From contig NC_031796.1 of the NCBI RefSeq assembly GCF_001522545.3, positions 1-64,000 of the forward strand: a stretch of DNA of 64,000 nucleotides, written 5' to 3'. The position numbers and the translations under genes were made by a program. Position 1 is the stretch's first letter. The number at the start of each line of letters is the position of its first letter. Shown here in pieces: positions 10,901 through 23,313 of the stretch. The notes beneath the pieces are model-generated. The model was not told where the DNA came from and did not search any database. It saw nothing but the letters and a program-made list of their open reading frames with translations. Source of the stretch: Parus major. Lineage: Eukaryota; Chordata; Aves; Passeriformes; Paridae.

Positions 10901-13900
10901 GGTGTACAGAAAGTGAATGGTTTATGTTTAATACTCCACAAATACTCACAGTCTTGCGGCCTTTGTTATGTCATTGGTTATAACCCTCGCAGTCAGCCTG
11001 ATCGGTAATGTGATAAAATATGTGCCCACCTCTAGGAATTCTTTCAGCTTCCTTAGGACACGTGAAGCCCTGTGGTGACGTAGGACACGGTGACATTGCC
11101 GGTAAGGGCTTTGGGAGGTTACCGTGGTCATCGGTGATAACAGAACTGAGCCCGCTGGTTGTTTTTGAATCTTGTAGTTCAAGTCTTCAACTGAAACATG
11201 GCCCTGCGTGAGCTACTGCAAAGAAAATTAGCCCAGCCCAGCCCAGAATGGCACCTTCATTTTAACTTGAAGGTGGAGAACATGCCCGTTGCACTCACTG
11301 GAGATAAATTAGTGTTTGAAGCTCACTACACCTACCTGCAAATACTTCATCCAGTGAACTGAGTCATTTGTCTCTGGTTTATTTGCCAGCTGGATTTTAT
11401 GAGCTTGGAAAAACCAAATTCTAATTATGTTACTTAGAATTGTTCCAGTCCCATTACTGTATGGGTCTAAAATGCAATTGTTTGTCTTATATTAATTTAA
11501 AAAGTAATTACTTTAAATACAAACCTTACATTACTTAGAGGAAATAGCACTTGTTTTGTGGACTTGCATTAGAAAGGTTATTTACAGCCCAGCCTTGGAA
11601 TTATCCTTTGCGAAGCTGTCCCATCTCAGGGTGCCTTGGGTTTCTGCTTCCGCAGCCTGTCATGAAGGGATCTAGTTTATCAAGGATGCTGGACACATTG
11701 GAGAGGAATTTAGCGTGGAATTACCTGGATTCTGATGAGAGAGCAGAAGTTACTTTGCTAGGTGGTGAATAAAAATGCTCTGTGCTCTGGGTGCTGTGGT
11801 AATGGGACTATGGTGCTTCAGTTCCTTAGGAAGAGAAATCTTTGAATAATCTGTTGAGTTCCCTGAGCAGCCTGGCTTTCTTCCTGCGTGGCATTTATTC
11901 CCCGTCTTTCCAGAATTCATCAAATAACAGAATTTATAATGTGGCATGAGAAACTTTATATTGAAAAATACTCTGTGAGAGAACATCAATTAGTAATGAT
12001 AAAACATTAAAAGTACCATGTGCTGATTTGACTCAGCTTTGGGTTTGTGCCATGTTGTGTCATTATTTGACTTGAAGGAATCATTACTTATTCATGGCTT
12101 TTATAAAACGTATGCAATAGTTGGGTTTCTATGTATTCTGCATAAAGAAAACTTTGGTCCAAGTTTTGCTTCCTCAGTAATTTTTATAAGATTTTGATGA
12201 AGTTTTTTCTTGCTCTGAGTGGAGGGCTTATTTACTAAAAATGTTGCTTTTTTTGAACTTAAAATTTGAGTAGCTTTCTTTCCCCTTTCCTCTCCCATCT
12301 GTCTGTCCTGTTTCATTGTAAAGAAGAGGATTATTTAGCTTTGCTGAAGAAGTAACCTGAGGTAGGAATCCTTTAAGAGCCAATTTGGCAGAGGCGCATG
12401 CAGATACTTGAGGAACACACAGGATCTGGGTGAGTTCATGTTACTATTCCTATACGGGCAGGTCTCTGCACGCCGCCAGAGCCCTGCTACTGCTGAGGAG
12501 CGATGTTGTGTGAGCTAGGGAATGGAAGGCAGGGAAGTAATCTGGGAGAGTGGTGTTGTCTCTTGAGCTGGCATCACTAATGAAGAGAGTGATGAATCAT
12601 GCGTGTTGACATTTCAGCTCTTACCAGCATTTGTTATTTATTTGTCATTTATGAAAAGAACATATTTGTGACTGGAGGAGCATCTTCCTGGGCAGACTGG
12701 GAGCTCTGCAGAGTAAGGGCAGGTTTGCTGTTAATTTTGCTGTTTGGCTGCGGAGGCATTTGTTGTAAGAGTTGTAATTTCAGAATCTTGGGGCAACTTG
12801 TTGCTCATTAGCTGTTCGCTTGTACTTAATGAGAAAGAATGGAGTGATATGTCTGGAGTGGAGGTCCTGGGGTAGATGAACGATCCTTTCTTGCACCACA
12901 AGTGGTTCCATTCATGGTGCCTCGTTTCACAGAAGTTACTGAAAAGTCATCTGATGAGCATTTGTGACGTTACTGTGCCGATCAAAGCGGAGCAAGCTCA
13001 AAGCTGTGTTTGTTCCTCGCTGTGCTGGAAGTGTATGCAAATATCAAAAGGGTGTCTGCCATTATCCCGGCCTTCCCAGAGCTTGGAAGAATGGAGACAA
13101 GCCTTCTTGCTGCTCTGTCCTGGAATTCTTAATTTGTAAAGTTGTGGTAATTTCTTTTACAGTAGGTAGCATGTGAAATAGCAGAGATCTGCTTGTGTTT
13201 TGAAATGATTTGTCTTTACATCCGGATTTCCATATATTCTGGTTCTCTGCCATTGGAATTAGCTGACTTGGTTTTCAGAGATCAGATTTGCCGATTTCCC
13301 TTTGCAGATTTCCAATGTGTAAAGGTTGAAGCTCATATCACACCACTAATGAAATTCAGCTGACTAGTTGAATTACATCATTTACCGTCATCTGCAGGGA
13401 ATATTTTTAAGATTAAAATACAGAATAGCTTGACAGTTGAGGGAAAAATGCCAAATAACAATGAATAGGGTAAATGCATCGCTCTTCTCTGAGTTCCTCA
13501 CTTTACTGGTGAATATTCAATTATTTTTGCTTACATCAGCTGTAATCGACAATTATGGTTGAATTGTAGTGATCTCATGATTTGTAACAATTTCATTAAT
13601 GGAAGGAGGAAGTATTTTGGATAGGTGAATTGTTACTTGCAAGTCACACTGAATATTTGTTCTTAATTAAGAAGTGTGAGAAAACAGATGATTGATTTGT
13701 ATTTTATGATGGGGACCTTCTTGTTTACTTACTTTCTTTTTAAATATGTTGGGTATTTATTTGATTTTCCCCTTTCATGCCTGTACGATTTCCATGGCAG
13801 GTACAATAATATTTGACAGATAGCTGCTGTTTTTCTGTGTTCAGATTATTTAATGCATTTATAAAGCAGTCAGTAGGAAACACCTCTGCTGCAATTTATG

Positions 13901-15739
13901 TTTTTTATATGCCTTAATAAGTAAGCCTTGTACATGGGTGTGAATGGTTTCCTCCTTTTTTTGTGTTCTCTTCAGGTGTCTTTCTTAAAACTTTGCGTTT
14001 CCTTCCTAGTTTGGATGAGAACCTTGATGAACACATATGAAACAGAAAAACCATCAGTGCATATGAAAAATACCAAAACTAAGAAGTGTAAAAAATCTTT
14101 CAGAATGGGAGTTTGAATATTTGTAGCGTTAGTGGTTCAGAAAGCAGTTGTGCATTGCCTTTAACAGGCTGAAAAGCATTAACTGATATTCTTGAAAGTG
14201 TCTTAAGTGTCTTTAATGTGGAAACAATAATGGTCTCTTCTGTTCCTGCCAGACACCTTGTTAGCAATCCGGACTTCCCTGGAGGTGAATTTTCTTTCCT
14301 TGAATTGTGGAGTGCGAAGCTCATTGAGTTGGATCCTGTCAGTGTTTCAACATTGGCTTAAATATTGGTAATAATATAAATACTCTATTGATGGGCTTTG
14401 ATGCCATGCTCAGCATTTCCAGTGGTCTGCCTCTGGCTGAGGTTATGAAATACTATTTTCAATGAAGTCAAGGAGAAAATACAAAGAAAACTGTGAGAAG
14501 ACGCTGGAAAGGAAAAAATGCTAATTGATTCCTGGTCCTGTCTCTGGAGGTGTGTTGGAGGATTTAGATTATTTCTGCATTTGTTAGATGGAATATTGCT
14601 TATTGGCTTTATTATTTTAGAGAAGTGGCACAAAAGAAAATAAAGGTCTTTATTGCTCTTTGAGGAAGTTTTGCCTGCCCTGTCCCATCATCCAGCTGGT
14701 GATTCTTGCTTAAAGCTGCTGGTTTCTCAGCTGTGCTCAACCAGGTATCTGGGTGTAAGGTAAAAAGAATAATCGCATTTTGCTGCCTTCTGGTGTTCTT
14801 GGCCTGAAGTTGCTTACTGGTAGAGTTGATCAAGAGGAGTTAGCAGTCCTGTTTGCCCCACCAGTCTGGTACAGGAGATTCAGGTGCAGACTATCTCCAT
14901 TGGTAAAAGTGAGCTGCTATTCTAACTTCTTGGGTTGGGTCTCCTAAAGTTGGCATTTTAAATGAAGAAATATAAGAAAGTGAAGGAACAGTGTGTAACC
15001 AGAGTGTGCTGAACAGTGAAATGAGAGTATTCCTGTGGTCGGTCCTTTTAGTTACCTCTTTAGTAAGAGGTGATTTTCCTTTTTTGCCCTATCTTCCATT
15101 GTTTAGCATAGGATTATTCTCTGTCTAGAAATTATTTTTTATTAATTATTTATATTAAGGCGCCCTTAATGTTCCAGATAGCGGTGCGAAGAGGCCTAGT
15201 AACAAGGAGATAAAGGTACAAAGTGATTTTGTAGAAATTAGTTTCATGTTTTTAATGCTGAGAAGTATCAGTGGGAAAGCCTGTATGTTCTGTAGTTCAC
15301 CAGGACTGGGGTATGGGAGCATTTATTCATTTATTTATTTATATAGGGTGCTTGAAATTTGAAATTGGTCAAAAAGTGTTGTCTTTTTGGGCCTAAGACC
15401 CTTGTGCTCCCGTTTCTCCAGGCACCTTCAGAGCAGACACATTCCTGGTTTCCTGTCTCTGCTCTGCTCAGTGTCTGACTGAGCAGAAGATATGGGAGCA
15501 GAAGGGGTCGGTGACTGGATAGATAACTGGAATGGTTTAAGCTAGGCTGTCCTTGCAAGTGCTCTAGAGGAAAGTCTTCAGCTAAAGGCAATTTAGCAGG
15601 CAAACAGATAAACAACTTTCTATCCTTCAGAGATGTTATGGCATAGAATATGGAAGGGTTCTGAGGAGGGAAAACCAAAGTAAAATAGTGAGGATAGATT
15701 TTTAGAAATAAGTGATGCTTGGAGAAGAAAGACAAAAGG

Positions 15740-15768
15740 GTGGGTGTGTGGGGGGGTGTGTGTGTGTG
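15740..15768. repeat. TG-rich microsatellite
   Basis: Alternating TG units interrupted by a run of seven G residues. Short and impure. Confidence 0.7.
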
Positions 15769-18700
15769 ACTTTCATGAGAGTTGTTAAACTGAGCCTGTG
15801 GAGAGGTGGATAGTGTGATTTGAATGGTCAAAGTAAATGCTTGTGCCTGCAGATTTTGCTGATTTATCCCAGCTTGCAGGCCCTGGTGTTCTTCATGTGA
15901 CTTTGTATTTGAGGATATTTGCAAAATGATCTGGGTTATGGCAGGTATTCTGCGTGTGTGTAGCTGTGTGCTGCTTGATCTGTTGCTTTCTGTGTAAGTT
16001 GGGCTCTAATGCTGATTATCTTTCACAGCAGCTTTTGCAGTTCTGCATAATCTTTGCTTAGTAGTTAATTTATATTTTATGGAGGGACAAATCCCCCATT
16101 TTCTTACTTAATGATTTTTTCTCTTCTTACTCAAATGATTTTCCTATTTAATTTTCAGTTAAGATTTGATTAGAGGACCCCAGATCAGTTTCCTGCTGCT
16201 TCACACAGTTGTTAGTATGAGATACTCAGCTTCACAGTTAGAACGTCTGTGTTTGATTGAAATCCTTCTGAGCAGCTTTTCACTGGCACCAGCCTTTGGT
16301 TAATACCTGCATGGGGGCCATGACATCCCTTGGTTCCATGTCTTCAGGAGTGGGGATTTAGTGTAACAGGCACCGTGAAAGAAAAGACTGCTGTTCTTTG
16401 AAGGCTGAAACTGTAGTGGAGCTACATGTGCCCACCCGCTTTCTCTTCAGTCCGGTAATATCATCTCTGTCTTGATTCAGAGAAAATGAAGAAGCCGTAA
16501 TGCTGACAGCAGGCTGTGCTGCTCCACCTCCTCAGCAGAGGTGGAAAGGACCATCTGGCACTATGTGGGTAGCAGTTATCCCAAAAAGTAATAACAGTGG
16601 GAGTTCTTGCCAGTTACAAGTTGTGATCACAGGCCAAATGGTGTCATTCTAAATCAGTGTACGTTTTCAAAGATAAAGAGATGCAAGTATTTATTTTTGC
16701 CAACTTGAGAAGTATTTTCAGTCATGGGGGGCTCTGCTGGGATTTTAGTTGCTGGCATTTCAGAGAATGTGTGAGGGGAGTAAGTCAGAGGAGTATTGCT
16801 GTGATGCCTGCTAGACCAGCTTCTAGGCAGTAAAAAAGTTGGCTTTTTGTATTATGTAAGCCTCAACTTGATTCATCCATGAAATTGAGGACTTTTTTTT
16901 TAGAGGCTATGTAATGGAGTGCTCTGTTAATTTGATTTAGACTTTGCCCCGTGAAATGGGGACTGAAGATCTCAGTCCTTATCTTTAGCACTACTAACTA
17001 GTCTTGAGCAAATTGCTGCTCTAAAATGATAAGAAAAAATTCTTAATGAGGTGAAAAACTCTCCCTCTTGCTTTTAGAAGTGCTTCAATACGGTGGCCTG
17101 TGGTATTTTTGTCAGAAAAGTTGGATGTGGCATAATCAGAAGTGCTGTACAGTGGCTGCAGAGCTGGTTAACAGGTTGCTTAGTAACGTGGATGGAGGAA
17201 CTGAGAGTGTACTGGTAAAACCTGTGGATGGCATTAGTTTTTAAGGTGTTGCAGGGATAGGAGCAAAGGATTAGATTGGAATGGATCTTGAAAAATTGGA
17301 AGCTCAGAGTGTGAACAAGTTTACTTTCTCAGCATTTATTCTGAATAAAAATGGTCAGCACTATAAATACAGAGAAACAGGAGCAGCACGAAGTGCTGTA
17401 AAACATCTGAAATGAAAATTGAAGAATATCATTTGCATTTGCACAGAGCAAGGGAAATTTAGGGGGAATTGTGAATTTGTACCCTTTTTCAGACCTAGGT
17501 TCTTGTTGCAGACTTGCTCAGACTGTCAATACTATGCATCAGTGTGGAGAAAATTTCTGCACAGACACAGACAGGCTTTCAAAGAGGGCTTTGGTGTTTA
17601 TCACATTTTCTGGGCAGATGTAGCTGCTTTCCTGTCAGTGTACGTTGTCTCGCCACAGAGACTTTGCCAGGATCTTTCCAGCCCCCGCATAGCTGTAGCT
17701 GCAGGAATCCTCGTAACGTGTCTAAGCTTTGCTTTGGACTCTGATTTTGCCGATTTCTTTGTGTGGTGGTGGTGGCGTTCTATTTTTTGTTTGTTTTTTT
17801 TAACTGCTTCTGCTCTTGTAAGTGTCCAGAGGCCCGGTTTACCAAATCTGGTCAATAAAGATTCTGTCCAAGCCTACTGAATACACCCCTAGTCCTTGCA
17901 CTGAATTAATTTTCCTTGTTGTGTTACTGTCGTTTGGATCTTTGGGAGTAGAAATCAGAGTTGAAATTGGTGGATACATGTGCAGATTTCTTAAGTGAGT
18001 TAACAAATGTTATTTTGTGTGTGCATGTAGTTGTTTAATCTTTTTACCAAATTATTTCTCTTAAGGAATATAGTTTAAGTCAGATATGAAGGCACCATTT
18101 TGGAATAATCCCCTCAATTAGTTAACTTTTTGTGACAAGTTTCAGCACTCACGTAAGTCCATGGTATGGCTTGTAGGTACCTGATGTGTTCTCTAATGTT
18201 GCCTGGTTACAATTAAAGTTTTGCACTAAGAAAGCCATTATGATAAACTTTTGCATTGCTTTTGTCCTCACAGACAGGCAGGCAGCTGAAAAAGCAGATC
18301 AGGCCGTCGTCAGCTGATGGCTGAGGAGCTGGCCATCACCTTTACTGATGACATGTGCATGTGTTTTTGTGTAGACAAGGTTTTTGACTCCAGCACAACT
18401 GCTAAAAATCAGATGCAAATAAACGTTCTTCATAAATGGAGGCAAATGAAAAACCTTTCCAAGTCTGGATAAAACAATCATTAAAGGAAGATTAAGTCAT
18501 TTAACATAAGCTTACTTAGCTGTTCATCATTATCTGGAAACCGAGCAACCGTACAAACCTTTCAAGTGATGAGTCTGTCTCTTTATCTACCGTGTGCTCT
18601 GAGCTGGTTTTCCTCAGTTTACGAGTAATGCAATATAAGAATAATCTTGCAGTATTAACGATTACCTGTTTAGCTGTGAATGCAGTAGAGCTGAGTGTGG

Positions 18701-19503
18701 ATGTGTAGATTTATTTACCCTTCTCAGATGTCACATTCTGCCACCTGTGCTCTTGTGTCTGATGGACGCAAGTGCTGGCTGCAATGTGCAGTTCTGGAAT
18801 TTGGGCAGCTTAAACCTTTCCTGTCAACTGTCTATACTATAAATCCCCAGATTTATATCTGCTGGCACCTTGTTCGTAGTCTAGACACTTGTGCTGAATT
18901 TCTGTGTAAAGCCAATCCTGCCCGCTTACATTCAAGAAGTGTCTTTCTGTATTGTATTAAGAGCTTACCCATATGCTTCAGGCTTGGAGTGCAGGAAGTC
19001 TGCTGGCAGCAGGCCTGCTATTCCATATTCTGATCTCAGGCTCTTTGTGAAGAGTCAGGAAGAAAAAAAAACAGCCATAAAGCACGACAAGTTGTTGACT
19101 GACTGATATCTAGGTAAGTTTTGCAGGAAAATTTGAATAAACATTACGCGTAAGAAATGATGCGGTGTGGCTGGTTGTGGCGTAAACAGCAGGATGTGAC
19201 TAAAAATAAGATGGAGCAGTGTATAGGGGGAAGTGTTCGGCTTACTCTGGGGCTCTCACAGTGAGAGTGTTTTCTGCATGCTACTGTTTATCTCTTCAAG
19301 GCTTTGAGGACTTTGCTCTTTGTGATTCCCTTTGTGAACCCCTGGCAGCTTGCTTTAAGGTTATATGGTTTCTCCTGTTAAAAAGAATCTTCACTTGCAT
19401 CAGGATGAGGAGCCACAGTTGTTTTGGCCAGAAGTGTAATTCTGTATATCTCCATTTTTGCTGCCGGTTGTGGGATGAAGCCAGAAACTCCTGATTGTTG
19501 TTA

Positions 19504-19596
19504 ACTGAGGAGGACAGTATGGAATGGAGCTTGTGTCTACAACACTGAATTCTTTTGAAGCCTGCTATGTGCTGTAATTCCAAATATACTCATACA
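19504..19596. repeat. Direct duplication, copy 1 (about 95 bp)
   Basis: From ACTGAGGAGGACAGTATG through CTACAACACTGAATTC to CCAAATATACTCATAC. A second copy about 1.4 kb downstream (20903-20997) is identical over most of its length, with the differences confined to a few bases near the ends and the word ATGGAATGG/ATGTAGTGG. The block is not a CR1 or LTR that I recognise. Confidence 0.8.
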
Positions 19597-20902
19597 ATGG
19601 CTTCATTTATAACTCATAGTTTAAACACATCATCTGAAGTAGTCAGGCTTATGTTAAATATCGCTTATATATGCCATGAAAGATAAAAGGTATATAAATA
19701 AGCCCTGTCCTTCAAGTACTTACTCAACTGTGTGTTCCCCTGTTGGAAGGTTTGAAGAAGTGACTTAAAGCAGAATATGCACTTCTGCCGAGTCCCAGTT
19801 TTCCTGCATGGAACAGGTAGCCAGCTATCAAATAAATGAGAGTCAAGTGAAATGCTCTCATTTAAATCCCCTTTGCTGCATTTCACTCAGAATCTAAGAT
19901 CTGGTCTGTAGTGTTACCAGACTGTTAACTACACAAAAAAAAAGACTGTTCTTTTACTGTAAGTGTGGATTCACAGATGAAAAATCCTTTGTAAGGTATG
20001 TTCTTTCTTTCTGTCTTTCCTCTTGTTTTAACCCAAAGCCCAAGTTGTTTGTGTATATTAAACCTTAGCACTTCGGATTTTGCCGAATACAAGAAAATGC
20101 TTGAAAGATAACTGCAACAATACAATATGTTTGATTGACTTTTTATAGGGATATGTACTTACTTACCTGGGAAAGCTGTCAGTAGGACGTTACTTTTGTT
20201 TCAGTCAACTGTGGATAATTATTTCCTCTGGCAATATGAGAACAAACTAATTCAAATAAAGTATTCAACATACTTGTAATACTTCTGTAAAAAAAACCCC
20301 AAAAAAACCCAAAAAGCAAGACCTCTGTTTTACCCTCTCTTTCCTTTAAAGATTCATTTCTCCCCCTCCTCAATCCTCTTTAATTTTTCCAGTTTCTTCT
20401 CCTGTGTGCACTTCTTGCTCCTGACTAGTGTTTTTAACTTCAAGTATTTCCAGCTTATTTCCACATGGTGTATTTACAAAGAGGAAAACAGACTGGGAAG
20501 AGTAGTGTTTGAGTTCAGGTTGGGCTTTCTGAAGGAACAGAGAAAATATTTTGACGTTCTTGGTTTCTTCTGTGGAAGCTGATTAAGGAGGTTTGAAGTA
20601 GATATTTTATATCTTATGGGGTTATTTTATCTCCTCAGAGGGTTCTGAGCTAAAGCTGCACGGTGCCAGCGGTTGAGATACCGCCTCAGGTTGGAGCAAC
20701 AGAAGTTCCCTGTGGGACGGGTCCTATGCACGTGTCCTTTCAGAGGAAAGTTAAATGAGACAAATTAAATGAGACTTGTGAAAAATGAGCTCAGTTTCTA
20801 GCAAAAATTAAAATAAACCAAAAGGACAGCAGGGAGAAGAGGGAATCTTTACCAGTCCATTCTGGAGTCATTTCCAGCAGGCCCTGGCTCTTCCAGCTGC
20901 TG

Positions 20903-20997
20903 ACTGAGTAGGACAGTATGTAGTGGAGCTTGTGTCTACAACACTGAATTCTTTTGAAGCCTGCTATGTGCTGTAATTCCAAATATACATTCATACA
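20903..20997. repeat. Direct duplication, copy 2 (about 95 bp)
   Basis: Same orientation and order as 19504-19596, including an identical central stretch of about 60 bases from TGGAGCTTGTG to CCAAATATAC. The flanks do not match well, so only this block was copied, or both are fragments of a short unrecognised repeat family. Confidence 0.8.
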
Positions 20998-21124
20998 TTC
21001 TCAGTCTCACAGCATTAGCCGTGATGGTGGTGTGTGGACACAGGGATGTAAATGTGGCGCTTGGGATGAAGCTGCGCTGTAAATTACACTCTTGAATTTT
21101 AGCAATTTTATCCTTTAAATTGTT

Positions 21125-21232
21125 AGAATCCCAGGATGGTGTAGGTGTAAAGGGACCTTAAAGTTCATCTCTGCCTGCAGTGGGCAGGGTGGACTTCCAC
21201 AAGATCATGTTTGGTCCACTAGACTAGACCAA
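21125..21232 (-). mobile_element. CR1 LINE relic, about 110 bp
   Basis: Antisense tail of a CR1 copy: tagaatcccaggatggtgtaggtgtaaagggaccttaaagttcatct, followed by cagtgggcagggtggacttcca. Diverged and short. Confidence 0.6.
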
Positions 21233-22224
21233 ATTGGGTTGCATATATTTGAGCAGTGTTGTCGGACTTTTTTCTTTGGTTCTTACTGAAATCCCTGGCA
21301 AAGCTAACAGCAGCATTGGATGGGAGTAGGCTTGGGATTGGGATGTTCCAAAGGCCTGCTGTGTTAGATGTCTTTTCAGTGTCATGGTGTCTCTGGACCA
21401 CTAAGTCTCCCCGTGTAGGTATATGCTGGCATCTATTAAAAGTCAGAAAATTACAGTAAGTCCTCTAGCTTTGAATTACTCTGGAAGGAAAGTATTTTTC
21501 TTGGTCCATCATTTCCTATTCATATGGGCATGGGGAGTGCAGGACCCAAACCAGCTGGCTAACAACAACTGATCTGAGATAGAGGAGGGAGGGAGGGCAA
21601 ACAGACAGGTTGTATTCAGAGTTATTAAACATAGGATGGTAATTAGTGTGAAGACGTGAGAGAGATGAGGGCTGGGGACCACCAGATACCGTAAAAACAA
21701 GACAGTAACAGCTTCTGCCCCCAGACTGATGGGGGAAAGGTGGTAAATAGGTAAGTTTGTAAATTTTATAAACATGATTAAAATTCTGAAAAATAAGATC
21801 CTCCATGAAAAGGTCAGAACTATTTGTGAGCAGAAAAAAAAATTGTATCTCCTTATAGTTTTCATATAAAAGCAGGAATCTGAGTTGTTAAGAGCAGAAT
21901 TTGTATGTCATCTAGATTTAACACGCATGGTGGGTTTTTTTTAAGGCACACAAGATAAGCAAAAAATATCTTAATTTAAAGCATGGTCAATTTTCTGATT
22001 TTTTTTCATAATTCCATTGAGGTCTGGATGCTTTCCCATAGTTACTTAGAGGGATGATCATGAAGAAACTGTTGCCAATTTAAAATATGATAGAGTGGAT
22101 GCTTGTTTAATACTGTTGAAAATCAGCCAAGACGTATCTAATTCTGGACTGGAGTGTTACGTTGTATGGTTTTATTTGTGGAATTCTTGATTTATCAATG
22201 GTCTACGTTCCTCTGTAAGAACAG

Positions 22225-23313
22225 TGTTGGGGGTTAGGTGTTGCAATCGACAACCTCAGGATCTCGTCCAGGGAAGCAGCAGGATTCTGGGGACCAGCAT
22301 GAAACACTAACCGAGACGGGCTCCCGTTCATGAAACCATTTATTCAGCAGGAGAACAAATTCAGGTCCAGAACAGAGAGCCCCGAATAGAGGCACAGCAG
22401 GGGTTTTTGAGGGACAGAACCCCCGAGCGTCTCCACCCTTGAGGGTGGAGTTCAAGGTCAGGGACCAGTAGAAGCACACCAAGGGAGAACCCCCCAGGGA
22501 CTCAAACTCAATCAGAACACCTGGGCCGCCCTTCTCAAGGGGTTTGGGGTGGGACAGTGGAACTCTTTGTCTCCCCTGAGGCCGCTGCCACAGTTAGGTG
22601 TCTTTCTAGTTCTGGCTCACCTATGGAATTTTTACCCATTAGTTGCGAGGAAAACCTGGTGCGGGTACTCAGTGGGTGCTAAAAAACCACAAAGAGTTCG
22701 GCCGGGCCCAGGGGGGAAGGGGGCAGGAAAAGGGGAGGGCGGGCACAGTTTGGCGGCTTCTTCAGCTTCGGAGAAGGACACTTTGCTGGGAGCTGTTGCT
22801 GCGGGGAGAAGGGTCTGCCATCACCCAGACAGAGCTGCTGCTGCTGCTTCTTCTCCTTCTTCCCTCTTCGTTGGTGGCCTCGCACCCCCTGTCCTGCCGG
22901 GACGTGTGGCAGTGCCAGGTATCACCATGGAGCTGCTGATCCACCTCAGCCACCGGCCCAGGATCTCAGCTCATCCCTGCTGTTCCAGCCGAGTGTTCCT
23001 CGGAGCCCTGCAGGAGCACCGGCTCTGCCCGAGGGCGTTTGTGGAGCAAAGCCTCTCCTCCGTCCCTGCCCGTCTCAGCCGAGAAAGCTGTCACGGGGCC
23101 CCTGGCTCTGTTTTGCTGTTAACGCTGTAGTTATTGTTGTTTGTGTGCCTCGTTATGCACACTAGTAAAGAACTGTTATTCCTATCCTCATATCTTTGCC
23201 TGACAGCAAAATTGATTTCAAAATTAGAATAATTCGGAAGGAGGGGGGGTCTTTAATTTTCATTCCAAGGGAGGCTCCTGCCCTCCCTAGCAGACACCTG
23301 TCTTCCAAAACCA
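22225..23313 (+). mobile_element. Solo LTR of an endogenous retrovirus, interrupted
   Basis: Read without the insert at 22239-22592 plus one copy of its 6-bp duplication, this is an LTR of about 730 bp. It starts with TGTTGGGGGTTAGGTGTC, has a GC-rich middle, an AGTAAA poly(A) signal at 23164, and a 3' part with AGAACTGTTATTCC, TATCTTTGCCTGACAGC, AATAATTCGG and CTAGCAGACACCTGTCTT. I know this 3' pattern from bird ERV LTRs, probably ERVL-like. No gag, pol or env lies beside it. The ORFs at 22549-23130 and 22643-22939 are LTR sequence. The 3' edge is approximate, because the expected terminal CA is not clear. Confidence 0.75.
22239..22592 (-). mobile_element. Second solo LTR nested inside the first
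   Basis: This 354-bp block begins with TG and ends with CA. It is flanked by identical 6-bp direct repeats GTTAGG at 22233-22238 and 22593-22598. Removing the block and one repeat restores a continuous outer LTR. Terminal TG...CA and a 6-bp target duplication are what retroviral integrase leaves. On the minus strand an AATAAA lies at 22344-22339, about 100 bases before the 3' end, which gives the orientation. No internal genes remain, so it is a solo LTR. Confidence 0.8.

Noticed and set aside
15331..15924. 197-codon minus-strand ORF
   Set aside because: It runs through a TG microsatellite, has no domain or signal I can recognise, and no splice context or promoter.
22549..23130. 193-codon plus-strand ORF
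   Set aside because: It is the GC-rich middle of a solo LTR, not a retroviral gene.
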